Below are positions 1-6,217 of a stretch of DNA of 18,551 nucleotides, in pieces. Source of the stretch: JBLFWJ01 sp047611425 (lineage in GTDB: Bacteria; Bacteroidota; Bacteroidia; UBA10329); assembly GCA_047611425.1 (NCBI GenBank), contig JBLFWJ010000048.1, positions 1 through 18,551 on the forward strand, written 5' to 3'. The translations under genes were made by a program, and so were the position numbers. The notes below the pieces were generated by a model. That model searched no databases, was not told the origin of the DNA, and saw only the letters and a program-made list of their open reading frames with translations. Every line of letters starts with the position of its first letter. Within the stretch, counting starts at the first letter, position 1.

Positions 1-99
1 ATCTTCAGCTTGTTCTTTATCTCTTGTAAGACTCAAGGCGAAGTATTTAAGTACATCGCTCATCTTCAATAGTTGGTCATTAAAATTTAAAGCGGCCAT
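1..99 (-). CDS. ECF-type RNA polymerase sigma factor, N-terminal 33 codons (cut by window edge)
   Basis: The minus strand reads from an ATG at 97-99 to the window edge without a stop, giving 33 residues that begin MAALNFNDQLLK and continue with LKYFALSLTRDKEQAED. A short amphipathic start followed by a YFALSLTRDKEQAED-like stretch is the usual opening of sigma-70 region 2 in Bacteroidota ECF sigma factors (family knowledge). These act as alternative specificity subunits of RNA polymerase. The gene lies downstream of the MerR-type regulator on the same strand, with a 181-bp gap that holds a candidate promoter and inverted repeats. In Flavobacteriia a MerR gene plus a sigma gene next to crtI/crtB is a common carotenoid-locus arrangement, so pigment genes may lie beyond the edge (inference). 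Region 4 and the remaining body are outside the window, so the subfamily cannot be fixed. Confidence 0.75.
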   Translation of the reverse strand, partial: MAALNFNDQLLKMSDVLKYFALSLTRDKEQAED

Positions 100-111
100 G
101 GTCTGAATTTT

Positions 112-146
112 TTTGTTTAACTGTTTACTCTTAATTGTTAAACAAA
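112..146. repeat. Perfect 10-bp inverted repeat around the predicted sigma-gene start site (candidate operator)
   Basis: Arms TTTGTTTAAC (112-121) and GTTAAACAAA (137-146) are perfectly complementary with a 15-nt spacer. The right arm overlaps the candidate -7 box of the sigma gene (143-150), and the left arm would fall within about 30 nt after the start site. This is a typical repressor position. No run of T follows on either strand in a terminator arrangement. The MerR-type regulator encoded just upstream is the obvious candidate ligand, but this is inference. Confidence 0.5.
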
Positions 147-172
147 CATATCACATAATATCGTAATGACCA
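143..172 (-). promoter_or_regulatory. Candidate promoter of the ECF sigma gene
   Basis: On the minus strand TATGTTTG (143-150) matches the Bacteroidota -7 consensus TANNTTTG exactly. The trinucleotide 19 nt upstream is TGG (170-172), only a partial match to the TTG -33 element. The start codon at 97-99 leaves a leader of roughly 40 nt. The weak -33 and the overlapping inverted repeat fit a regulated promoter. Confidence 0.4.
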
Positions 173-251
173 TGGATTCAATTGTTAATTTTCTCCAATT
201 TATTCAATATAAACAAGGCACTCAGCCGCAAACCTGTTCATAGAAAGGTAT

Positions 252-273
252 TTTCAATGTTTAAACGTTGAAA
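252..273. repeat. 22-bp near-perfect palindrome with GTTTAAAC core (candidate operator)
   Basis: Positions 252-273 pair end to end around the centre 262/263 with a single mismatched pair (258/267). The core GTTTAAAC at 259-266 resembles the GTTTAAC arms of the inverted repeat at 112-146. It begins 8 nt after the MerR stop codon and lies about 150 bp upstream of the sigma gene start. No U-run follows, so it does not look like an intrinsic terminator. A binding site for a dimeric regulator is the simplest reading. Confidence 0.45.
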
Positions 274-280
274 TAATTTT

Positions 281-1153
281 TCAGAGGAATTCCTTCCGGA
301 ATTGGCTGATGCCGTTTACGACAGTTAAATGGTCGGATTTTTCGTTTATCGGAGCTCCTGTTGGATTTAAGAGTATGAACTTTACTCCATTCAGTTTATT
401 GCTCAAACCGGCAAAATATTTACTCAACTCCTTGCTGGTATCAGTTCCCTTTGCGGTGGTCAAAACATAGTTTGGCTTATGCCATTCTGCCACTTGCGTG
501 AATTGATCCAACGGAATGTCAGCTCCTAGATAAACCACATCGTGCCCTTGATCGCTGATCAAATAGTGATAAAAAAGGATTCCCAATTCATTGGTGGATC
601 CTTTTGGAAGAAAGAGCAAAAAGACCTTTCGATTGATGGCCGTTTTCTGTGAAGCCTTGTCAATTTCCACAATCAGCTTTTGTCGGATAAGATTGTGTGC
701 GAAGTACTGCTGTGCCGCGTGAACACTATTCAACTGCCAAAGCAGACCAACCTTTTCCAAGAAAGGATATACAACTCCGACCCATGTATGCTCCACTCCA
801 TAAGTTTGCGTACATCCAGATAACATCTCGTCAAATTTTTGACGATCCATGTCTACCATGGCCGTGGTAAGCTGCCCAATACAACCAGACATTGGTCGGT
901 CTTGATCCACGATTTCTTTTACTTCATTTGCAATTTGATTCCGCTCCATTACCGCAATCTTGGAAATGCGATGGCCATGTTTATTCAGCATGGCAATATT
1001 GAGCAGGTGCTTTAATTCCTTCTCACAATAGCATCTAACGTTGAAGCAAGATCTGGATGGGGCGATAAGGTCATAGCGCTTTTCCCACATCCTGATGGTG
1101 TGGGCCTTTATGCCAGAAAGGCGCTCGAGGTCTTTAATGGAATACTCCGCCAT
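281..1153 (-). CDS. MerR-family transcriptional regulator with a CarH-like B12-binding-type C-terminus (key B12 residues missing)
   Basis: A 290-residue protein with a MerR winged helix-turn-helix at about residues 4-70 (YSIKDLERLSGIKAHTIRMWEKRY), a helical cap at about 90-165 and a Rossmann-like B12-binding-type domain at about 175-290 (PKGSTNELG, then VVYLGADIPL). The layout is that of CarA/CarH/LitR regulators, which in other bacteria repress carotenoid genes and release DNA in light through adenosylcobalamin. Here the cap motif W-x9-EH reads W139 then Q149-Y150, and the ligand histidine of the GExHELG-type motif is Asn188. The later glycine-rich stretch is also changed (FILLNPTGA). It therefore probably does not bind B12 in the CarH manner (inference). 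The wing (RSCFNVRCYC) is unusually cysteine-rich. The neighbour downstream is an ECF sigma gene. The next upstream gene ends 75 bp before the ATG. Membership of the family is firm; target genes are inferred. Confidence 0.88.
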   Translation of the reverse strand: MAEYSIKDLERLSGIKAHTIRMWEKRYDLIAPSRSCFNVRCYCEKELKHLLNIAMLNKHGHRISKIAVMERNQIANEVKEIVDQDRPMSGCIGQLTTAMVDMDRQKFDEMLSGCTQTYGVEHTWVGVVYPFLEKVGLLWQLNSVHAAQQYFAHNLIRQKLIVEIDKASQKTAINRKVFLLFLPKGSTNELGILFYHYLISDQGHDVVYLGADIPLDQFTQVAEWHKPNYVLTTAKGTDTSKELSKYFAGLSNKLNGVKFILLNPTGAPINEKSDHLTVVNGISQFRKEFL

Positions 1154-1188
1154 GATTGATTAATCGTGCATCCAAATATGCTGAATGC

Positions 1189-1225
1189 GGAGAACTAAAC
1201 ATATAAACTAGGCAGAAGGTTCTCC
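1189..1225. repeat. 7-bp inverted repeat between the oxidoreductase and MerR genes
   Basis: GGAGAAC (1189-1195) and GTTCTCC (1219-1225) are exact inverted copies separated by 23 nt. They sit directly after the stop codon of the FAD oxidoreductase gene and upstream of the MerR start. The spacer contains TATGTTTA (minus strand, 1196-1203), a 7/8 match to a Bacteroidota -7 box. It could be an operator for MerR autoregulation or a 3'-end hairpin; no U-run follows the second arm. Confidence 0.25.
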
Positions 1226-1228
1226 ACT

Positions 1229-2779
1229 TTATGTTGTGGAAACCATTAGGTCGACCATTTTCTCTCCGTCAATAGCTGCTGAGACAATTCCTCCGGCATA
1301 ACCTGCCCCCTCTCCGCAAGGATATAAACCCTTAATCTGAGGATGTTGGCCGTCTTTTCCTCTTGGAATTCGAACTGGAGAAGACGTCCTGCTTTCGACT
1401 GCAACCGCAACAGCCTCGTTGGTCATGTACCCATTCATTTTCTTGCCGACCATTCTAAAACCATCAGTCAACCTTGAGATTATTGAAGTTGGAAGAACCT
1501 CACTAAGTGGCCTAGAAACGAGTCCGGGATGATAGCTACACTTTGGAAGATCCTCACTCAATTTCCCTTTTACCAGATCAGCCAACCTTTGTGCGGGTGC
1601 CGTTTGCGTTCCACCGCCAGATTCGCAAACCGCTTGTTCCACAGCTTGCTGAAATCGCATTCCAGCCAATGGCCCTTGATCTAAGTATGGTTGCAAGTCT
1701 TCTTGTTCCACGGAAACGACAACGCCTGAATTCGCAAATGGATTGTTTCTTTTTGATGGTGACCAACCGTTTGTGACGACTTCGCCAGGGCTTGTAGCGC
1801 ATGGAGCGATTATCCCGCCCGGACACATACAAAACGAGTAAACGCCCCTTCCTCTCACCTGCTCTACCCAACTGTATGAAGCGGCAGGTAGCACATCGCA
1901 TATTTGGCCATGGTATTGAATCTCATTAATTAGTTCCTGAGGATGCTCAACACGAACGCCCAACGCAAACTGTTTCTGTTCAATCTCGATTCCTTTCTCA
2001 TGCAGAAGTTCGTACACGTCTCTTGCAGAATGCCCTGTTGCCAAAATCACTGACTTTGCGCTTATCGTTTCTGAATCGTTTACCTTAACTCCAGTGATTT
2101 CGGAATCGTTAATCAGCAAATCGGTCATTTTAGAATCGAACCGAATTTCACCACCGCACTCTAGAATTCTGTCCCGCATTTTTGCGATGACCTGTGGAAG
2201 TTTGTCGGTTCCGATGTGAGGATGCGCATCAACAAGAATCTCGTTCCCAGCACCAAACTGAATGAAGGTTGACAGGATTCGGCTCACCTTACCCCTCTTG
2301 GTGCTTCTTGTGTACAACTTACCATCCGAATAGGTGCCTGCTCCACCCTCTCCGTAACAGTAATTGCTTTCTGGATTTACAATATGATTGCGATTGAGTT
2401 GGGCCAGATCTCTCCGTCTATCCCGAACGTTTTTACCACGTTCTAAAACGACTGGCTTTTTACCCAACTCTATTGCCCGCAAGGCAGCAAACAGACCAGC
2501 CGGGCCCGATCCGACAATAATTATCGGTTCAGCGTTGCTAACGTCTTCAAAATTTCGTTCGGTAAAATCTGGATGCTGTGTGACTGTATCATCCTTGGTT
2601 CTCACTTCTACTCTAAGGTTGAATCTAAGCTTCCCATGCCGAGCATCCAGCGACTTTCGGATGATCTGAAATGAATCGATTTCGTTTGATGCAATTCCCG
2701 ACTCTCGCGATACAACACGCTTCAATTCTTCTTCGCTCTGAAGTAGCTGAGCGGTAATCCGTAGGTCGACTGTTTGCAT
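1229..2779 (-). CDS. COG2509-type FAD-dependent oxidoreductase, uncharacterised
   Basis: A 516-residue soluble flavoprotein. Residues 1-80 form a small N-terminal domain typical of this family. An ADP-binding fold follows, with GSGPAG at 90-95 and the ribose-binding Glu113 (VVLERG). A family-typical stretch YCYGEGGAGTYSDGKLYTR covers about 140-158. The C-terminus (GLYPCGEGAGYAGGIVSAA) is the second FAD-contacting segment. No signal peptide or membrane span is seen, so it should be cytoplasmic. These proteins are annotated as NAD(P)/FAD-dependent oxidoreductases; I know of no firmly established substrate. It begins 9 bp after porT and so is very likely co-transcribed with ubiE/menG and porT, which hints at a redox or quinone-linked role, but this is inference only. 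Length and motifs look intact. Confidence 0.88.
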   Translation of the reverse strand: MQTVDLRITAQLLQSEEELKRVVSRESGIASNEIDSFQIIRKSLDARHGKLRFNLRVEVRTKDDTVTQHPDFTERNFEDVSNAEPIIIVGSGPAGLFAALRAIELGKKPVVLERGKNVRDRRRDLAQLNRNHIVNPESNYCYGEGGAGTYSDGKLYTRSTKRGKVSRILSTFIQFGAGNEILVDAHPHIGTDKLPQVIAKMRDRILECGGEIRFDSKMTDLLINDSEITGVKVNDSETISAKSVILATGHSARDVYELLHEKGIEIEQKQFALGVRVEHPQELINEIQYHGQICDVLPAASYSWVEQVRGRGVYSFCMCPGGIIAPCATSPGEVVTNGWSPSKRNNPFANSGVVVSVEQEDLQPYLDQGPLAGMRFQQAVEQAVCESGGGTQTAPAQRLADLVKGKLSEDLPKCSYHPGLVSRPLSEVLPTSIISRLTDGFRMVGKKMNGYMTNEAVAVAVESRTSSPVRIPRGKDGQHPQIKGLYPCGEGAGYAGGIVSAAIDGEKMVDLMVSTT

Positions 2780-2788
2780 CGAGCAAGT

Positions 2789-3544
2789 TTACTCGAAATA
2801 GAAGGACAGAAGGAAGGTTTTGGAATTAAGCGATTTAATGGAATTCGCGTAGATTGTACCATCATCCACAAGCATATTGTTCAGCCCGAAAGATACCTTG
2901 GCCTCTATCCCAAGTTTGAAATATTCCAAATAAAAATCCGCACCTACACCCATATCATAGGTGTAATCGAACTTTTTCAATTTCAATAATTGTTCCTCCG
3001 TATCCTCAACTTCTTCTTGTGAAGACATGTCTATACTGAACTTTCCTCCGGCAATAATGTAGGCCCGAAAATTTCCGAGCCGTCTTGATTTAAACTTGAA
3101 TAAAAGGGGGAATTGAAAGTACACAGACTCCGTTGGCTTGGTGGTGACAACAGGCACCGTGTCTTCAATAAGTTGCGTATAATCCATCTTTCTACCTACA
3201 AAGGATATACCTGGAATAAATCTCAGATTGAAGTACTTCCCAACTCTCAGATCACTTACGATACCCAAATTGAAGCCGGGTTGAGAAACCGATTCAGCTA
3301 CAAAAACCGTATCCGTACTGCTAACCTGATCTCGTTGACCAACCACAAAATCAGTAAAATTCATACCCAGCGTAAAGCCGAAATGAAATAGTTTTCGATC
3401 ATATTTCGGAAGATTCGGAAGCCCACGTTTGGTTTTACCTCTATGCCAAAGCAGCTGAGCCTCGGCAACAGTTGGAACCAACATGGCCAACAGTAAAGTC
3501 AAAAGCGTAACCGCCTTTAAAATATGTCGAGTTTGAGGGGTCAT
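2789..3544 (-). CDS. porT: PorT/SprT-family outer-membrane beta-barrel protein (T9SS)
   Basis: A 251-residue protein with a signal peptide (hydrophobic core at about 10-26, likely cut after the AEA at 27-29, leaving Q30). The mature part is rich in alternating beta-strand patterns (FHFGFTLGMNFTDF, YFNLRFIPGISFVG, VYFQFPLLFKF, FLLSFYFE) and ends in aromatic residues, as outer-membrane barrels do. The opening KFHFGFTLGMN after a polar stretch matches PorT/SprT proteins, which are required for type IX secretion and, in gliding Flavobacteriia, for motility. The placement directly behind ubiE/menG is the known flavobacterial context and supports this identity over a generic porin-family call. Its ATG shares one base with the ubiE stop codon (TAATG), suggesting translational coupling. 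The oxidoreductase gene follows 9 bp after its stop. Confidence 0.82.
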   Translation of the reverse strand: MTPQTRHILKAVTLLTLLLAMLVPTVAEAQLLWHRGKTKRGLPNLPKYDRKLFHFGFTLGMNFTDFVVGQRDQVSSTDTVFVAESVSQPGFNLGIVSDLRVGKYFNLRFIPGISFVGRKMDYTQLIEDTVPVVTTKPTESVYFQFPLLFKFKSRRLGNFRAYIIAGGKFSIDMSSQEEVEDTEEQLLKLKKFDYTYDMGVGADFYLEYFKLGIEAKVSFGLNNMLVDDGTIYANSIKSLNSKTFLLSFYFE

Positions 3545-4290
3545 TAATTCTTGCTGCCCAAATAAATGCTAGCAATGCCGAATGTGAGAGAACGCCTTTC
3601 CATGTTTTGATAACCGGCAGTTTTCAGTTCTTCTATAAAAAGTTCTCCGTCTGGAAATTGTTTTACGGATTCTGGCAAGTACGTGTAAGCCGAACTATCC
3701 TTGGAAACCATCTTACCAAAAAATGGAAGTATGTGATTGAAATAAGCCCAATAAATCTGCTTAACCGGAGCTTTCTTTGGATGACTAAACTCCAGTACCA
3801 TCAGCTTTCCTCCTGGTTTTAATACTCGATACATTTCGGTCAATCCCTTATTCAGGTTCTCGAAATTCCGAACTCCGAAAGCAACGGTTATCGCATCAAA
3901 AGTATTGTCCTTGAATGGAAGATCCTCTGAATCCCCAACGATCATCTCAACCTTTTGACCGAACTCTTTTGCGCGAATCTTTTTTGTGCCTAGCTCTAAC
4001 ATACCCGCAGATATGTCCAGACCGACCATTCGTGCTGGCGATAACTGACGCTCGATCTCAAGGATTACATCACCAGTACCCGTTGCCACATCAAGCACGC
4101 TCTGAGGCTCTAGATCTCGGAGTTTCTTAATGGCAATCCTTCTCCAGATTATGTCTATCCCTAGACTGAGCACACGATTGAGAAGATCATATCGAGGTGC
4201 AATCGAATCGAACATCTTGGTTACCTGCTCTTTTTTAGAGCCTGTTTCCGAATATGGTTTTACAACCGATGAATCTGGATTTTCAGTCAT
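3544..4290 (-). CDS. ubiE: Demethylmenaquinone methyltransferase
   Basis: MenG/UbiE makes menaquinone by SAM-dependent C-methylation of demethylmenaquinone, the last step of the pathway in these bacteria. The protein (248 residues from the ATG) has KKEQVTKMFDSIAPRYDLLN near the start, the SAM-binding motif DVATGTGDV, then GLDISAGML, the GDSEDLPF segment, AVAFGVRNF-like residues (TVAFGVRNF) and YRVLKPGG, all standard for the family. An upstream in-frame TTG at 4297-4299 would add three residues, but it lies inside the -7 box of the promoter, so I choose the ATG at 4288-4290. It is the first gene of the unit with porT and the FAD oxidoreductase, and its stop overlaps the porT ATG by one base. 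Also called menG in menaquinone-only organisms. Confidence 0.93.
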   Translation of the reverse strand: MTENPDSSVVKPYSETGSKKEQVTKMFDSIAPRYDLLNRVLSLGIDIIWRRIAIKKLRDLEPQSVLDVATGTGDVILEIERQLSPARMVGLDISAGMLELGTKKIRAKEFGQKVEMIVGDSEDLPFKDNTFDAITVAFGVRNFENLNKGLTEMYRVLKPGGKLMVLEFSHPKKAPVKQIYWAYFNHILPFFGKMVSKDSSAYTYLPESVKQFPDGELFIEELKTAGYQNMERRSLTFGIASIYLGSKN

Positions 4291-4296
4291 GGGCTG

Positions 4297-4326
4297 CAAA
4301 GGTAGAAAGTGATATCAGCGGGGCAA
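4297..4326 (-). promoter_or_regulatory. Promoter of the ubiE-porT-oxidoreductase unit
   Basis: On the minus strand TTG (4324-4326), a 19-nt spacer and TACCTTTG (4297-4304) match the Bacteroidota housekeeping consensus TTG-N19-TANNTTTG at every fixed position. The -7 box ends only 6 nt before the ATG, so the transcript should start at or a few bases before the start codon. This also rules out the upstream TTG as a start. Confidence 0.72.
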
Positions 4327-4405
4327 TGCATAAAGCTGTGATATATGACGACAACATTCCACAGAACGTAAGATTTTCGTTTCATTGCATCTTCAATTCT
4401 ATGAT

Positions 4406-5164
4406 ATGAAAAGAACTGCAATGATAACCGGAGCAACTTCCGGAATTGGCGCTTCCACAGCAAGGCTACTGGCCAAGTCTGGCTTCAACCTCATCCTTGT
4501 TGGAAGAAGAGAAGAACAACTGATGGATATTAGGGTGGAACTGGTCAAACAAGGGGCGGAAGTCTATTCTGGTGTACTGGACGTACGAGATGCACAGGCC
4601 ATTCATGACTTCATCCTTTATATGCCGAAGCATTGGCAAGAGATCGATATTCTAATAAATAACGCGGGTTTGGCCGTTGGATTAGACACAATAAACCATG
4701 GCAAACTCGAAGATTGGGACAGAATGATCGACACCAACGTGAAAGGTCTTCTTTATGTAACGAAGGAGGTTTCACAGATTATGGTTGAACGCAAAACCGG
4801 CCACATCATCAACATTGGATCGACTGCCGGAACTGAAGTGTACGCCAACGGTGGTGTGTATTGTGCATCAAAGCACGCGGTTCACGCACTGAGTAAAGCA
4901 ATGAGAATCGATCTTCTTCCACATGGCATTAAGGTGACCAATGTTGCACCAGGAGCAGCGGAGACAGAGTTTTCCGAAGTGCGATTTAAAGGTGATGTAA
5001 AACGAGCAAAGGGTGTTTATGACGGCTTTAAGCCATTGAAACCAGAGGATATCGCAGAGGTGATTCTATATGCACTAAGCCAACCCGAACACGTTTGTTT
5101 GAATGAAATAGTGATGACCTGTACAGCCCAAGCGAACTCTACAACTTTGTTAAGAGAAAGTTGA
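4406..5164 (+). CDS. SDR-family NAD(P)-dependent oxidoreductase (YdfG-like)
   Basis: A classical short-chain dehydrogenase of 252 residues. The Rossmann glycine motif TGATSGIG is at residues 8-15, GRR at 33-35 after strand 2 suggests NADP preference, the NNAG motif is at 85-88, and the catalytic Asn111, Ser139, Tyr152 and Lys156 are all present (YCASK). The closest general type is the YdfG-like 3-hydroxy acid/serine dehydrogenase group, but SDR substrates cannot be read from sequence. An in-frame TTG at 4385 would add seven residues (MHLQFYD); I prefer the ATG at 4406, where homology to the family begins. It is the only complete plus-strand gene here. It is divergent from ubiE, and its last 15 bp overlap the end of gpsA in convergent orientation. 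No clear promoter of the TANNTTTG type is visible before it. Confidence 0.9.
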   Translation: MKRTAMITGATSGIGASTARLLAKSGFNLILVGRREEQLMDIRVELVKQGAEVYSGVLDVRDAQAIHDFILYMPKHWQEIDILINNAGLAVGLDTINHGKLEDWDRMIDTNVKGLLYVTKEVSQIMVERKTGHIINIGSTAGTEVYANGGVYCASKHAVHALSKAMRIDLLPHGIKVTNVAPGAAETEFSEVRFKGDVKRAKGVYDGFKPLKPEDIAEVILYALSQPEHVCLNEIVMTCTAQANSTTLLRES

Positions 5165-6217
5165 TCGATCCAACATTGAAGGGTCAATATCAATGAGGTA
5201 TGGAAACTTCATCAAGTAGTCCAAACCTTCTTGAACGGTTTTATCGCCTTGTGCAACTGTGTAGCAAGTCTCAGTTAGCGGGGCTCTGAACCCTAGATAG
5301 TTGGACATACCCTTGGCAATTCGGAGTGTGTTCACACCCTCGGCAACCTCTTCCATTGATTCAAGAATCTGTTGAAGCGATTCTCCTTGTGCAATTCGAT
5401 ATCCTACGGTAAAATTTCTACTGGATGGACTGGAACATGTGGCAATCAAATCTCCTACACCAGCTAACCCAAGAAAAGCTGTCACATCGCCCCCAAGGAT
5501 CTTTCCAATATGGATCATTTCGATCATCCCTCGACTGATCAACATCGCTTTGGCATTTTCGCCATAACCCAATCCCGAAAGCGCTCCTGCGGCAATCGCA
5601 ATTATGTTCTTCAAAACTCCAGCAATTTCAACACCGATAAGATCCTTGCTTGAATAAGCTTGAAATCTTGGGCCTTTTAACGCCTTCTGACCTGCTCGGA
5701 TAACCTCGTCAAATCGACTGGCAACAACCGTTGCTGCCGGCTGACCTTCCAAGATCTCAGCAGCCAGGTTTGGCCCAGCCAAGCACCCTACCCTTCTCAC
5801 CAATGTTTCTTCCAAAATAATCTCACTCATCGTGTAGACTTTCTTTGGGTCGAGCTTGTAATCTCTATGCATCTTATCCCCTTCCGGAATCTGAACATCC
5901 AAACCTTTTGTCCCATGAATCAGCATGTGATTGGGATGTAGATACGGGGAAAGTTTGCGAATCATATCCCTGAAGCCATGCGAGGCCACGATAGGAAAGA
6001 TGAGTTCACAGTTCACGGCAACCTCCTCTAAACTATTGGTTGCGGTAATATTCTCTTCCATTTTCTTGCCCCGATTCATTCGGGTAGAATTGATGGAATC
6101 AACTACTTCTTGCGTTCTAGAATAAATATAAACGTGGCGGTTGCCCGATAAAATATTGGCAATGGCCGTTCCGAAACTGCCAGCCCCGATGACTCCAACA
6201 CTACCTTTCTCAGACAT
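5150..6217 (-). CDS. gpsA: Glycerol-3-phosphate dehydrogenase [NAD(P)+]
   Basis: GpsA reduces dihydroxyacetone phosphate to sn-glycerol 3-phosphate (G3P), the backbone for phospholipids, in the cytoplasm. The 355-residue protein has the dinucleotide motif GAGSFG at 11-16, HGTKGL at 101-106, AGPN at 147-150, the catalytic lysine in GVLKNIIAIAAG (Lys203) and the substrate-binding run GLAGVGDLIATCSSPSSRN at 250-268. It is slightly longer than many family members owing to a C-terminal tail. The ATG lies inside the last codons of the acyltransferase gene (8-bp overlap), so the two are probably translationally coupled. The pairing makes sense: one makes G3P and the other probably acylates it. The 3' end overlaps the convergent SDR gene by 15 bp, and no terminator is seen there. 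Confidence 0.95.
   Translation of the reverse strand: MSEKGSVGVIGAGSFGTAIANILSGNRHVYIYSRTQEVVDSINSTRMNRGKKMEENITATNSLEEVAVNCELIFPIVASHGFRDMIRKLSPYLHPNHMLIHGTKGLDVQIPEGDKMHRDYKLDPKKVYTMSEIILEETLVRRVGCLAGPNLAAEILEGQPAATVVASRFDEVIRAGQKALKGPRFQAYSSKDLIGVEIAGVLKNIIAIAAGALSGLGYGENAKAMLISRGMIEMIHIGKILGGDVTAFLGLAGVGDLIATCSSPSSRNFTVGYRIAQGESLQQILESMEEVAEGVNTLRIAKGMSNYLGFRAPLTETCYTVAQGDKTVQEGLDYLMKFPYLIDIDPSMLDRSTFS

Noticed and set aside
252..273. Palindrome after the MerR gene read as an intrinsic terminator
   Set aside because: The arms are A/T-rich and no U-run follows on the minus strand; an operator is more likely.
4385..4405. TTG start for the SDR gene seven codons upstream
   Set aside because: The ATG at 4406 matches the usual distance to the TGxxxGIG motif; the upstream residues add nothing recognisable.
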